A stretch of 28,145 nt of DNA, from positions 1 through 28,145 of the forward strand of contig JAYZDP010000169.1 of assembly GCA_036337765.1 (NCBI GenBank). Reading direction: 5' to 3'. The notes below the pieces were generated by a model. The model was not told the DNA's origin. It saw only the letters and a program-made list of their open reading frames with translations, and searched no databases. The translations under genes were made by a program, and so were the position numbers. The stretch's first letter is position 1, and every line of letters begins with the position of its first letter. Positions 15,934 through 23,427 of the stretch are shown here, in pieces. This DNA is from JAYZDP01 sp036337765 (GTDB taxonomy: Bacteria; Acidobacteriota; Thermoanaerobaculia; Multivoradales; Multivoraceae).

Positions 15934-16154
15934 TCAGGGGGTCTCACGGGGGATGGAGACGGGCTGCAACGTGTCGCCGATGTAGAGCACCAGGATCCGT
16001 GTGGGGACGCTGCCGGTGTTGCGCCCCTCGTGCCAAACATCGTGGGCCTCGACGACCGTCTCTCCCTCTGCGACGTCGATCACACGGCCGCCGCGGCCGC
16101 ACCGGCGACCCCGTGGGTGGAAGCGAGCAGGAGGCAGGAGGCGTACTTCTTCAT
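15934..16154 (-). pseudogene. Broken secreted cupin gene between qhpG and qhpA
   Basis: The ATG at 16154 begins a signal peptide (MKKYASCLLLAS...AGAAAAAV) that ends at a TGA after 24 codons. In the +2 frame the DNA continues as GGRVIDVAEGETVVEAHDVW, then HEGRNTGSVPTRILVLYIGD and a stop at 15934-15936. This second part is clearly the last half of a cupin barrel (VVEAHDVWHEGxNTG...RILVLYIGD). Signal peptide and cupin end are joined out of frame, and the ~70-90 residues expected between them (GGxVxHxHPG region) are missing, so an internal deletion is likely. It lies 5 bp after the qhpG stop and so inside the presumed operon. Confidence 0.72.
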
Positions 16155-16159
16155 GACAG

Positions 16160-17647
16160 TCACTCCTCGTCGATCAACAGGCCCTTGGCGAGGCCAACCG
16201 AGAGCGCACCGAGAAAGTCGGGCAGCGCCGCCTCCACACCGGCGGCGTTGTAGGCGTCGAAGAGCGCCGGAACGCTGGTTGCGCAACGGCCGGCCGTCGC
16301 CAGCCGCGGCAGCTCTACATCGCGAAGATAGCGGATGCCGTCGGGAGCCCACGAGCCGACCAGATGATCGGCGAGGACCACCCGATCGCCTTCGACCATC
16401 GCCCGGGGCTCGACCGAGACCGCGGGAGCGACGCGCAACGTGATGGCCTCCCTCTGCTTGAGCTCAGCGAAGGCCGCGAGCACGTCGGCGTCCTCGCGCA
16501 GAATTGCCGGGTCGAAGCGCAGGTCGTCTTCGTGCAGCTCGGAGACCGCGGCCATCGACCGCTCGGTCCAGAACCTCCCGGGCTCCGCGCCGCCGCCCTC
16601 CCCGAAGTGAAGCGACGACAGTCGGCGATAGCTCTCGAAAACCTGGCGCTCGCGGCGATCGTAGAGCTCGAGGCAGGCCTCGGTCAGATCTTCCTCTTCG
16701 AGCAGGGTGCGTAGACACACGGCCGCCAGCCAGCCTGACGAAATCGCCTTCTTCACCCCGTAGGAAGAGAGCGGGTCGATGAAGCTGCCGGCATCTCCAA
16801 GAAGCAGAAACCCGGGACCGGCGAAGGCGCTAGCCGAGTAACAGCTCGCGTCGCAGGCGAGAACCTCCGACAGCCTGCGACCGGACGAAAGCAGCGGCCC
16901 CAGCGCCCGCGTCTTGGCCAGCTCGCCGTCATAGATCCCGTCGCGATTCGAGCCGGCGGCCGCGGCGAGCGAGGTGAGGCGGGGATCGACCATCACCGCC
17001 ACGAAGCGCTCCGCCGCCGACACCGGAACGCTCCACGCCCAACCATCGGCGTAGCTCTCGACCAGGGTGTGGCTCGGATCCGCGAGATCGAGCTCCTTCG
17101 GAGTCTCCCAGGTCGCCGCGAGGGCGAGGGTGGCGGCGCTCTCGAACGGTCTACGAAGGCCCGCGCGCGCGACGACGCCGCTGCGACCCGACGCGTCGAG
17201 AACCCAGTCGGTCTCGTGAACCTCCGCCTCGGCCCCACTCGTGCAGAGGACACGCCCGCCCTCGACCTCACGAACGGTTCGGCCGCCAAGCACCTCGGCT
17301 CCGGCGTCGGACGCGAGCCGGAGAAGGAGCGACTCCAGCTCGGAGCTTCGTACCTGCCACCCCGTCTCACCTGCCGGGAACCACTCGACGCGCGCCTCCG
17401 GGCTCCCCCACCAGACCGTGTTCCCCGTGGTCGGCTGAAAACCCGCCGATGCGAACGACTCCTCGATCGCGATGTGCCGGAAGAGGCGGCGACAACTGGG
17501 CGGAACGGACTCCGCGATCGAACGATCGGCGGCACGGTCCCGAGTCAGCACCAGCGGTTCGTGGCCCCACAGGGCAAGCAGGCGTGCCGCGGTCGCACCG
17601 GCGGGACCCCCGCCGACGATGACCGGGCGTTGATGGGAAGCTGCCAT
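16160..17647 (-). CDS. qhpG: FAD-dependent monooxygenase for CTQ formation
   Basis: 495 residues from the ATG at 17647; longer starts add an unstructured tail ahead of the Rossmann motif. FAD-binding motifs are VIVGGGPAGATAARLL (9-24), DASGRSG (151-157) and LLGDAGSFIDPLSSYGVKKA (282-301), the pattern of the tryptophan-halogenase/geranylgeranyl-reductase-like group to which QhpG belongs. In Paracoccus, QhpG adds the two oxygens to the Trp of QhpC before quinone formation, acting in the cytoplasm on the crosslinked peptide. Here it is the first gene of the cluster, 279 bp before qhpA, with a cupin remnant between, instead of following qhpE as in Paracoccus. A general halogenase-like enzyme is the alternative, but the context makes QhpG by far the better call. 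Confidence 0.87.
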   Translation of the reverse strand: MAASHQRPVIVGGGPAGATAARLLALWGHEPLVLTRDRAADRSIAESVPPSCRRLFRHIAIEESFASAGFQPTTGNTVWWGSPEARVEWFPAGETGWQVRSSELESLLLRLASDAGAEVLGGRTVREVEGGRVLCTSGAEAEVHETDWVLDASGRSGVVARAGLRRPFESAATLALAATWETPKELDLADPSHTLVESYADGWAWSVPVSAAERFVAVMVDPRLTSLAAAAGSNRDGIYDGELAKTRALGPLLSSGRRLSEVLACDASCYSASAFAGPGFLLLGDAGSFIDPLSSYGVKKAISSGWLAAVCLRTLLEEEDLTEACLELYDRRERQVFESYRRLSSLHFGEGGGAEPGRFWTERSMAAVSELHEDDLRFDPAILREDADVLAAFAELKQREAITLRVAPAVSVEPRAMVEGDRVVLADHLVGSWAPDGIRYLRDVELPRLATAGRCATSVPALFDAYNAAGVEAALPDFLGALSVGLAKGLLIDEE

Positions 17648-17724
17648 TGCGCGGTCGCCGTCGACCGCCGCAAGACTACGCTGCCGGCATGCCCCGATCG
17701 AGGGTGCGACGTCGGCTGGACGAA

Positions 17725-17730
17725 TACAAT
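17725..17730 (+). promoter_or_regulatory. Candidate -10 box for the VOC gene
   Basis: TACAAT sits 29 bases before the ATG at 17759 in the qhpG/VOC divergent gap, which is AT-richer than its surroundings. ACAAT recurs 10 bases on, at 17736-17740. No clear -35 is seen. A promoter for the qhp operon must also lie in this gap (17648-17758), but I could not place it. Confidence 0.3.
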
Positions 17731-17758
17731 TGCGGACAATCGACAAGGAGCAACACGT

Positions 17759-18259
17759 ATGGCGAACGACCTACCGCGAAGCCTTGGCGTTAGCCACGTC
17801 GGCCTGGCGGCCGATGACCCGGCGGTGCTCGCGGAGTTCTATCGCGATGTTCTGGGGATGGAGGACGTCGGCTCGAGCACCGCGGACTCCCCGTTCGGTG
17901 CGAGCGCCTTTCTGTCAAGTCGGCCAGCGGACGAGTCGCACGAGATCGTCTTTTTCGGCAACGCGGCCCTCGCCCACACCGCGATCCGCACCGCGACGCT
18001 CGAGGACCTCCGCACCTTCTACCGGCGGGTCGTCGACCGGGGGATCGAGATCCTCTCAGCGCTGAACCACGGGGTCTCGCTGGCCTTCTACTTCCGCGAT
18101 CCCGAAGGCCACATGCTCGAGATCTACTGGGCGACCGGGCTCGCATTCGGCCAACCCTACGGCCACCCGATCGACCTCGAGCTACCCGCGGCAGACCTCT
18201 ACGCCAACATCGCCGCCCTGGCCGAGCGCGAAAGCCTCGACTGGTCGCCGCCGGCCTAG
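17759..18259 (+). CDS. VOC-superfamily (glyoxalase/extradiol dioxygenase fold) protein
   Basis: 166 residues from the ATG at 17759, with AAGGAG eight bases upstream; a longer open frame to the left is antisense to qhpG and is rejected. Two beta-alpha-beta-beta-beta modules: LGVSHVGLAADDPAVLAEFY (9-28) and the second half ending FYFRDPEGHMLEIYW (110-124). Likely metal ligands are His13, His61 or His104, and Glu121. Members include glyoxalases, extradiol ring-cleaving dioxygenases, epimerases and fosfomycin-type resistance proteins; this one is closest in style to catechol 2,3-dioxygenase-like single-domain proteins. It is divergent from qhpG, 111 bp away. A role in handling the aldehydes made by amine oxidation is possible but only a guess. 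Confidence 0.82.
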   Translation: MANDLPRSLGVSHVGLAADDPAVLAEFYRDVLGMEDVGSSTADSPFGASAFLSSRPADESHEIVFFGNAALAHTAIRTATLEDLRTFYRRVVDRGIEILSALNHGVSLAFYFRDPEGHMLEIYWATGLAFGQPYGHPIDLELPAADLYANIAALAERESLDWSPPA

Positions 18260-18372
18260 GGCTGGATAGAGCCTCGGATCGTTGGGGGTCGTTTCTTCAC
18301 ACTCCTCAGCCAATCCTAAGGGCCCCCGTCCACCATCTCCTTGAACAAAACCTATCCTGCTCGCGACCACGG

Positions 18373-18580
18373 CTCTCATCGCCCTCGGGCCCGTCGCTTT
18401 CGCCGCTCGTCGGCGGCCTTCTGATCTGGCTGCTGGTCCTGGCGTGTGGAGGTAGGAGCGACTTCCGTTCCGCCTTCTCCCTCGCGGCCCGTCGCAGGCT
18501 TCGTGGCCGCCGTCTACCTGGGCACGACCGTGGGCCTGCAGGCCTTCCTGGCAAGCCTCGCTGAAGCGCTTGCTCCCTGA
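18373..18580 (+). pseudogene. Decayed membrane-protein fragment (Yip1-like)
   Basis: Translating with frame changes gives LVGGLLIWLLVLACGGRSDF, then RSAFSLAAR, then in another frame VAGFVAAVYLGTTVGLQAFL ending LAEALAP and a stop at 18578-18580. The string of a hydrophobic helix, a GG-x-x-xF-R-xAF turn and further helices is what Yip1-domain proteins look like. At least one frameshift (around 18490) and loss of both ends make it non-functional. Family assignment is tentative. Confidence 0.4.
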
Positions 18581-18781
18581 CGCTGGGCAATCCTCCGGGC
18601 TCGGAGAAGTGTCAGGATAGTTGGGGTGTTTTTGCCTGGATGGCCGAAGGGGAGCTTCTGATCGAAGGCCGCAAGCGGCGCATGGCGAGGAGGTTCGCGA
18701 TCGTTCGGACCCCTATCGGTTCCTTGATGGATGCTCAAAAGAGAGCACTTGACCGAAAGCCCTCCGAACGAGCCCGCGGGG
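18581..18781 (+). other. Intergenic, no supported gene
   Basis: With the fragment above, this completes a 522-bp gap between the VOC gene and the beta-propeller gene. No intact gene is visible. The sequence between 18611 and 18770 has a texture unlike the neighbouring genes (TGTCAGGATAGTTGGGGTG and GTGCTCTCTTTTGAGC on opposite strands), which might be a worn mobile-element end, but I could not establish terminal repeats. Confidence 0.4.
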
Positions 18782-20074
18782 TCAGCCGGTGCCGATCGCC
18801 CACAGGTGCTCGGCGGTGCGGATGTACCAGTGGCCGTCGACAAGGGCCGGCGAAGCCAGGGTACGCTCACCGATGTCGTTGACGTGCAGGATCTCGACCT
18901 CGGGGCCGGCTCTCAAAACGAAGGTCTCGCCCTGGTCGTTGGTGACGAAGACCTTGCCGTCTACGAGCACGGCGGCGGCTGAGAAGCTCTCACGCGCCGC
19001 AGAGCCGAGCCGCTCCTGGTCCAGCACCTCGCCGGTGCGCGCGTCGTAGATAGTGACGACGCTGATCATGTCGTTGACCAGGTAGAGCAGGTCGCCGACG
19101 AGGATCGGCGCGGGCACGAACGGCGAGCCCTTGGCCGCGCTCCAGACAACGTGCGTGTCGGTGACGTCGCCTGAGCCACCGGGACGGATCGCGAGGGTGG
19201 GCCCGGCGCGTCCCGAGGAGCAGAAGACGAGGCCGTGGCCGACGACCGGCGAGGGGATGACTTCGAAGGTACTGCCCTTGGCTCGCCAGAGCTCCTCGCC
19301 CGTCCCGGGATCGTAGGCCTGGACCTGGTTCTGGCCGCTGACCACGATCTCGTCGCGGTCGCCCGCGCGGATAGCGATCGGTGAGTTCCAGCCCACCTTC
19401 TGGGTACGGGGCGTGCGCCAGAGCTCGCGTCCGGTCAGCTTGTCGAAGGCGGCGACAAAGGCGTTGTTGCGCTGGTCCTGGACGACAATGACCCGATCCT
19501 CGTAGAGCAGCGGCGATGACGCCGGCCCATGGTAGTTCGAGGTCGGCCCGAGATTCTGGTGCCACACCTGCTCGCCGTCGAAGTCGACCGCCAGTAGGCC
19601 GTGATTCCCGAGGAATGCGTAGATCCGTTCACCGTCGGTAGTGGCGGTGCCCGAGGCGTGGCCGTTCTTCCGATGCGCGCGCTCCGCAAGACCGCCCGGT
19701 GCCGTAGCTCTCCACAGAAGCTTCCCGTCTGCGCGTCGGAAGGCGAGGATCGAGCGCTCGCTGCCGTCATCCTGGGCGGTGGTCAAGAAGATACGGTCGC
19801 CCCAGACGATGGGAGACGAGTTGCCGCGGCCGGGCACCGCGACCTTCCACAGGACGTTCTCGTCGGGTCCCCAGCGATCGACGTAGCCCGCGCCCTCGAC
19901 GTATCCCTGCCCCGAAGGCCCGCGCCATCGTGACCAGTAGCGAGTCGACTCGCCCTCGCCCTCGATCATGGCGACGTCGGGCGCGGGCTCGGCCGCCGTG
20001 ACGGGAGTCGGCGCAGCGGCGATCGTAGGCAGCAGGGCCCACAGCAGGGTGGCAGGTCCGAGAATGGCTTTCAT
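18782..20074 (-). CDS. Secreted PQQ-like beta-propeller protein
   Basis: 430 residues from the ATG at 20074, which begins a signal peptide (KAILGPATLLWALLPTIAAA). The body is a WD40-like/PQQ-type propeller built of repeated D-G-x-x-x-W or TG-x-x-LW blades: ADGKLLWRATAPG, FDGEQVWHQNLGP, LTGRELWRTPRTQK, GTGEELWRAKGSTF, RTGEVLDQERLG. The motif WSRWRGPSGQGYVEGAGYVD near the mature N-terminus (WPRWRGPxxxG) is standard in the secreted PQQ-like repeat proteins of Planctomycetes, Acidobacteria and Verrucomicrobia. It carries no heme motif, and most such proteins do not bind PQQ. Probably periplasmic; function unknown. It stands alone, behind a sialidase fragment. Confidence 0.87.
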   Translation of the reverse strand: MKAILGPATLLWALLPTIAAAPTPVTAAEPAPDVAMIEGEGESTRYWSRWRGPSGQGYVEGAGYVDRWGPDENVLWKVAVPGRGNSSPIVWGDRIFLTTAQDDGSERSILAFRRADGKLLWRATAPGGLAERAHRKNGHASGTATTDGERIYAFLGNHGLLAVDFDGEQVWHQNLGPTSNYHGPASSPLLYEDRVIVVQDQRNNAFVAAFDKLTGRELWRTPRTQKVGWNSPIAIRAGDRDEIVVSGQNQVQAYDPGTGEELWRAKGSTFEVIPSPVVGHGLVFCSSGRAGPTLAIRPGGSGDVTDTHVVWSAAKGSPFVPAPILVGDLLYLVNDMISVVTIYDARTGEVLDQERLGSAARESFSAAAVLVDGKVFVTNDQGETFVLRAGPEVEILHVNDIGERTLASPALVDGHWYIRTAEHLWAIGTG

Positions 20075-20158
20075 GGCCAGGATCTTACCGTCGACCGACA
20101 TCCCCGCGACCCCGCAGAGAGCTGCCTCCCCGGCGACACAAGGAGGAGAGCGTTCACC

Positions 20159-20281
20159 TCGAACTCGCCAGATCGACCACGTGCGACCACGGTCGGTGCA
20201 GCGCCCCAGCTTCAGGCCCTGTCCCTCGCTCCAGAGCGCGTACAGAGACCCATCCGCGTCCCAAGCGATAGCCTCGACCCG
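20159..20281 (-). pseudogene. Asp-box (BNR) sialidase-like fragment
   Basis: The minus strand upstream of the propeller gene reads RVEAIAWDADGSLYALWSEG, then QGLKLGRCTDRGRTWSIWRV. TDRGRTWS is an Asp-box (S/T-x-D-x-G-x-T-W) and the preceding text is one beta-propeller blade of an exo-sialidase/photosynthesis-stability-factor-like protein. It runs in frame with the PQQ-like gene, but no complete gene can be assembled on either side. Together with 20075-20408 this is otherwise empty intergenic sequence. Best read as a relic. Confidence 0.5.
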
Positions 20282-20408
20282 GCGCGGCAGACTCCGGCAC
20301 CTGGGCATACCTCTCGTCGGTGCACTTCGCCAATGAGGGCCGTAAGATTGGGTACGGCTTACGCCATAGCCGGTCTGGAGGGATGATCCAGGCGTGGCAG
20401 ACTGACGC

Positions 20409-21002
20409 ATGACTGACGCCGTCAGCACAGTCGACAAGATCCGCTATGGAGTCGCCCTCCTGGTCGAGATCGGGATGCCGCCGGCCCTGCTGTACTGGTT
20501 CCTCGTGCATCCGTTCACCCGATTCTGGCGCCGCTTGGGCGTGCGCCCGAGCCTCGTGCTCCTGTTCGGGCTGATGGCCGGGATCGGCTACGGTATGTAT
20601 CTCATCCGAAGGCCGCTCCTGGCCGTCGACTTCGGGTTTCAGTGGCCGCTGGCCGTGCCCGCGGTCTTGCTCTACGTCGCCAGAGTGCGGACCGAGTTCA
20701 AGATCCGGAGGCAGCTGAAGGGTCGTATTCTGGCGGGCATTCCCGAGATCGAAGGTGATGCCGAGCGCTCACCGCTGCTGACCGAGGGCGTCTACTCGCG
20801 CTCGCGGAACCCACGCTACCTAAACTTGATGATCATCATGATCGCCTTCGCCCTAGCGACGAACTACCTATACGTTTGGGCGACGACCGCCGTGACCCCC
20901 CTTGTGATCTACCTGATCGTCCGCCTCGAGGAGAAGGAACTCCTGCAACGCTACGGCGACGAATACCGCAGTTACTGCGAGCGGGTGCCCCGTTTCGTCT
21001 AG
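20409..21002 (+). CDS. Membrane methyltransferase, isoprenylcysteine O-methyltransferase-like
   Basis: 197 residues with about five membrane helices (residues ~12-32, 46-64, 72-90, 140-158, 160-175). The C-terminal catalytic signature is present: GVYSRSRNPRYL (128-139), then EEKELLQRYGDEYRSYCERV, matching the (Y/R)xxxRHPxY ... EExxLxxxFGxEYxxYxxxVxR pattern of the ICMT/phospholipid methyltransferase (PEMT) fold. These use S-adenosylmethionine at the membrane surface to methylate lipids or lipid-like acceptors. In bacteria the substrate is usually unknown. No ribosome site precedes the ATG at 20409. It ends near a hairpin shared with the convergent OmpA-like gene. Confidence 0.82.
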   Translation: MTDAVSTVDKIRYGVALLVEIGMPPALLYWFLVHPFTRFWRRLGVRPSLVLLFGLMAGIGYGMYLIRRPLLAVDFGFQWPLAVPAVLLYVARVRTEFKIRRQLKGRILAGIPEIEGDAERSPLLTEGVYSRSRNPRYLNLMIIMIAFALATNYLYVWATTAVTPLVIYLIVRLEEKELLQRYGDEYRSYCERVPRFV

Positions 21003-21117
21003 ACGAGAGCATTGCCGCGTGTCATCTTTCTCGGCGAACTGCGACACCGGTCTGCGCGACTTCACCAGGTGGCTAAGGGCGTGTGTTGAATCGTCACTGC
21101 GCGCAGCATCCGATGCC

Positions 21118-21142
21118 CGATCGGAGGGAAAGGCTCCGATCG
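21118..21142. terminator. Hairpin between convergent genes
   Basis: CGATCGGAG-GGAAAGG-CTCCGATCG is a perfect 9-bp inverted repeat with a 7-base loop. It begins one base after the stop of the OmpA-like gene on the minus strand and lies 116 bp after the methyltransferase gene on the plus strand. There is no T-tract on either side, so it would be a GC-type hairpin terminator or a transcript end-protecting structure. Confidence 0.55.
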
Positions 21143-21143
21143 A

Positions 21144-21812
21144 CTATCCCGAGGCTGTCTGGATGACAATCTGGACCCGGCGGTTCAGGGCGCGGCCCTC
21201 GGGGTTGTCGGAGCCGTTCGAGTGGGAGTTCGGCGCCACCGGTTGTGTCTCTCCAAAGCCTCGAGTGTCCAAGACGTCAGTGGAGATTCCATCATGGTCG
21301 ACCAACCAATCCTTGACCGACCGGGCACGCCGCTCCGACAGCTCCTGGTTGTAGTTCTGGCTGCCTTTAGAGTCCGTATGACCGTCGATCATCACCTTGC
21401 CCCTGCCTTTGTTACGGATGATCAGTGCGACCTTGTGGAGATCCTCTTCGGCCACGGGCTTGATGTTCCATCTGTCGAAGTCGAACAATACGTCGGCGGA
21501 CAGATCGACAACGATCTCCTGTTGCCGCACCTGCGCGTGCAAGTCCTCGATGGCCTTGTTCAGCGTCTGTACGTCGGCCACGAGCGCCCGGCCGCCACCG
21601 GACAACCGCGCCTTCAGCCCCTCGATCGTGCGTACGTCCCGCACAAGATTCGTCGCGTCCCGATCCGGGTCGAGTCGCTTCAACGCGGCAATGGCGGCCG
21701 CATGGGCGGCCGGGTCTCCAGGTGTGTCCGGATTCCATTGTGCGGACGTGGCGCCGCCCGTCAATCCGGCAGCCAGCAAGACGGCCGGTACCCACCGCTT
21801 CGCGGCGATCAT
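21144..21812 (-). CDS. OmpA-family peptidoglycan-associated protein
   Basis: 222 residues from the ATG at 21812, overlapping the stop of the upstream gene by four bases (ATGA). Signal peptide 1-24 (ending ATSAQ), a helical, probably coiled-coil, segment (~55-100), then an OmpA C-terminal domain: ADVLFDFDRWNIKPVA (106-121), MIDGHTDSKGSQNYNQELSE (141-160) with Asp147 and the following RRA arginines for diaminopimelate binding, and ALNRRVQIVI (208-217). There is no lipobox and no N-terminal beta-barrel, so it is likely a soluble periplasmic protein that holds on to peptidoglycan. It is translationally coupled to the small secreted protein upstream, suggesting they work together at the envelope. 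Confidence 0.88.
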   Translation of the reverse strand: MIAAKRWVPAVLLAAGLTGGATSAQWNPDTPGDPAAHAAAIAALKRLDPDRDATNLVRDVRTIEGLKARLSGGGRALVADVQTLNKAIEDLHAQVRQQEIVVDLSADVLFDFDRWNIKPVAEEDLHKVALIIRNKGRGKVMIDGHTDSKGSQNYNQELSERRARSVKDWLVDHDGISTDVLDTRGFGETQPVAPNSHSNGSDNPEGRALNRRVQIVIQTASG

Positions 21813-22279
21813 CGGGAAATGGGGAGCTCTTCGAACGGCAGCACGTCGGGAACGGTGAGGTCGACGCTGGTCACCCCATCCGGCGGTGCAGGGAACTTGA
21901 ACCACACGGAGGCCTTGGACTCAGCCTTGATCTTGATGGGTGACACGCCGCCGGGATAGCCGTTGCCGATCTGGCCCCGACCGACCGGTGCAGCGATCCA
22001 GTCCCCCTTGTCGTCCTTCAGCACGTGGTATTTCTTATTTTCCGCGTTATCGATGTAGTAGACGTCCTGTACCGGGTACCTGACCTGAGCTTCGCTCTGG
22101 CCGGTGTTACGGTAGGCTAGGATGACCGTCAGGATATCGTCCCGGACGCTGGCCCTAACCGCATCCACCTCCACGTCGCCGGTCATGCCCATCTGGGTCT
22201 GCAAAGGCTCGGCCTGAAGCGCGACGCTCACGAACAGCAGAAATCCGACGAGTCCCGCGGTAGCTCTCATGTCCTTCAT
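21809..22279 (-). CDS. Small secreted protein coupled to an OmpA-like gene
   Basis: About 156 residues from the ATG at 22279 (GGAAGGG seven bases upstream; a GTG at 22282 is also possible). Signal peptide 1-23 (LVGFLLFVSVALQA). The mature part is a single beta-sandwich: DILTVILAYRNTGQSEAQVR, then QDVYYIDNAENKKYHVLKD, and SKASVWFKFPAPPDGVTSVD. This is the layout of DUF4352-like immunoglobulin-type proteins, which follow a 'new or enhanced transcript, ionic strength of residues, YYIDxxxxKKY' pattern; I assign only the fold, not a function. It overlaps the OmpA-like gene downstream. Confidence 0.72.
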   Translation of the reverse strand: MKDMRATAGLVGFLLFVSVALQAEPLQTQMGMTGDVEVDAVRASVRDDILTVILAYRNTGQSEAQVRYPVQDVYYIDNAENKKYHVLKDDKGDWIAAPVGRGQIGNGYPGGVSPIKIKAESKASVWFKFPAPPDGVTSVDLTVPDVLPFEELPISR

Positions 22280-22282
22280 CAC

Positions 22283-22750
22283 TCACCCTTCCCTCTCTTG
22301 ACAGTGGTTCCAGAGTAACAAAAGGGATACGGTCTTCCATCTTCTGGTGCTCTCGGCTCTTCGTTGGTGCGCGCGGAATCTTTGCGCCGGGAAGGCGCAC
22401 GACTGCAGAAGGTTGCCGGCGGCTGGCTGGTGGATTCCGACCTCAACTCGGAGGAGATCCACCGACACGGCAACGAAATGGTTAGCGTTCGTTGCGTCGA
22501 GGTGGCGGCCGCAGACGCCACTGAAGGGTGCCGGGACGTCTCCGGAGCCACGTGGATGCTCACGCCTCGTGCTTGCCCACGGATGACCTCTCGCCGAGGT
22601 GGCCGCCGTCAGGGACGCCGTGTTGGCGATTGGTCGCCAGCGGGGTCGCCGAGAGGAGAACCTTTGGCGTACAGAACAGCTTGAACGACCGCCGATAGGG
22701 CGGAGCCGGCCCGACGCGGGTGCAAGTTCCCTTCGTGCGGGGCCATCAGG
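22283..22750. other. Intergenic, no supported gene
   Basis: 468 bp between two minus-strand genes. Short open frames exist on the plus strand (one reads LQKVAGGWLVDSDLNSEEIH around 22400-22460, another VAAVRDAVLAIGRQRGRREE around 22597-22656), but neither has a convincing start, length or recognisable family, and they are in different frames. They may be remnants of older genes. The promoter of the secreted protein/OmpA pair should lie in the left part, where the sequence is locally AT-rich (22305-22335). Confidence 0.4.
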
Positions 22751-23173
22751 CTACTCGGGCAAGGTCTCGCCCGATCCGCCCATCTCGGCCGGAACGTCTT
22801 TCATCTTGGGCAGACCGTCGCGGATCGGAAGCACGCTCTCAGCGTAGAACACGTGCACCGCGGGTGCGAAGTCGAGTCCGGGCAGGATGGCCGCGTAGAC
22901 ATCAACCAGGCCCATCGCCGGGTGATCGGTCAGAACGTGTCCGCCGCACTTCTTGCACCACTTGCGAGAGCTACCCGAGGTCTTGTTGTACGTCGCGAGC
23001 TGATCTTCACCGACCGTGACATTGACACTAGCGGGGGGCCAGAGCGTGAAGGCGTTGACCGGACCCGCGGACCAGTGGCGGCAGTCCGAGCAGTGACAGT
23101 AGCCCATCGCGGCCGGTTCGCCGCTGACTTCGATCTTGACCGCGCCGCAGAAACAACTTCCCTGTTGGGACAT
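22751..23173 (-). CDS. GFA/CENP-V family zinc protein
   Basis: 140 residues from the ATG at 23173 (AAGGGGG upstream). All zinc-binding cysteines of the glutathione-dependent formaldehyde-activating enzyme (Gfa) family are present: Cys7 and Cys9 in GSCFCGAVKIEV, Cys26, Cys28 and Cys31 in YCHCSDCRHW, Cys73 and Cys76 in KWCKKCGGHV. Founding member Gfa was proposed to speed formation of S-hydroxymethylglutathione; most family members have no proven activity. Here the protein is cytoplasmic and apparently monocistronic. The naming as an aldehyde-handling enzyme is from the family only. Confidence 0.88.
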   Translation of the reverse strand: MSQQGSCFCGAVKIEVSGEPAAMGYCHCSDCRHWSAGPVNAFTLWPPASVNVTVGEDQLATYNKTSGSSRKWCKKCGGHVLTDHPAMGLVDVYAAILPGLDFAPAVHVFYAESVLPIRDGLPKMKDVPAEMGGSGETLPE

Positions 23174-23372
23174 CCCGTACCCCCTTTTCGTCGCCGAGCC
23201 TGTGCGGCCCATTGTAGGCCGTGTGAGCCTCGCCTCAACCCGCGACCCGCACGAACGCGGGAAGCTCGCCCGCTGGCGCGGGCGAGGCGCTCGGTTGCGG
23301 CTGGATCCTCGGGTTCGACGGTGCCGCGCTGGAGTCTGCATCCTTCCCGTCATCGCCGGCGTCTAGGTTGCC

Positions 23373-23410
23373 GTGACAACGAGACCGGCCTCGGCCGGTC
23401 TCGTTGTCAC
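23373..23410 (-). terminator. Perfect 18-bp hairpin
   Basis: GTGACAACGAGACCGGCC, two bases, then its exact reverse complement. It starts 17 bases after the stop of the secreted-protein gene on the minus strand (stop at 23428) and 199 bases before the GFA gene start. There is no T-tract, as is common for terminators of GC-rich bacteria. An 18-bp perfect stem is longer than most terminators. Confidence 0.7.
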
Positions 23411-23427
23411 AATCCGCAGCTCCGGAC

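Noticed and set aside
14799..16253. A long plus-strand frame opposite qhpA and the gap after it
   Set aside because: Runs antisense across the diheme gene and the cupin relic; no domain and no start signal.
18605..18780. Possible insertion-sequence remnant
   Set aside because: The texture is unusual, but I could not find matching terminal inverted repeats, target duplications or a transposase motif.
17759..21002. Whether the VOC gene, PQQ-like propeller and membrane methyltransferase belong to the amine dehydrogenase system
   Set aside because: They are on different strands or separated by gene relics and have generic family assignments; no sequence feature ties them to qhp.
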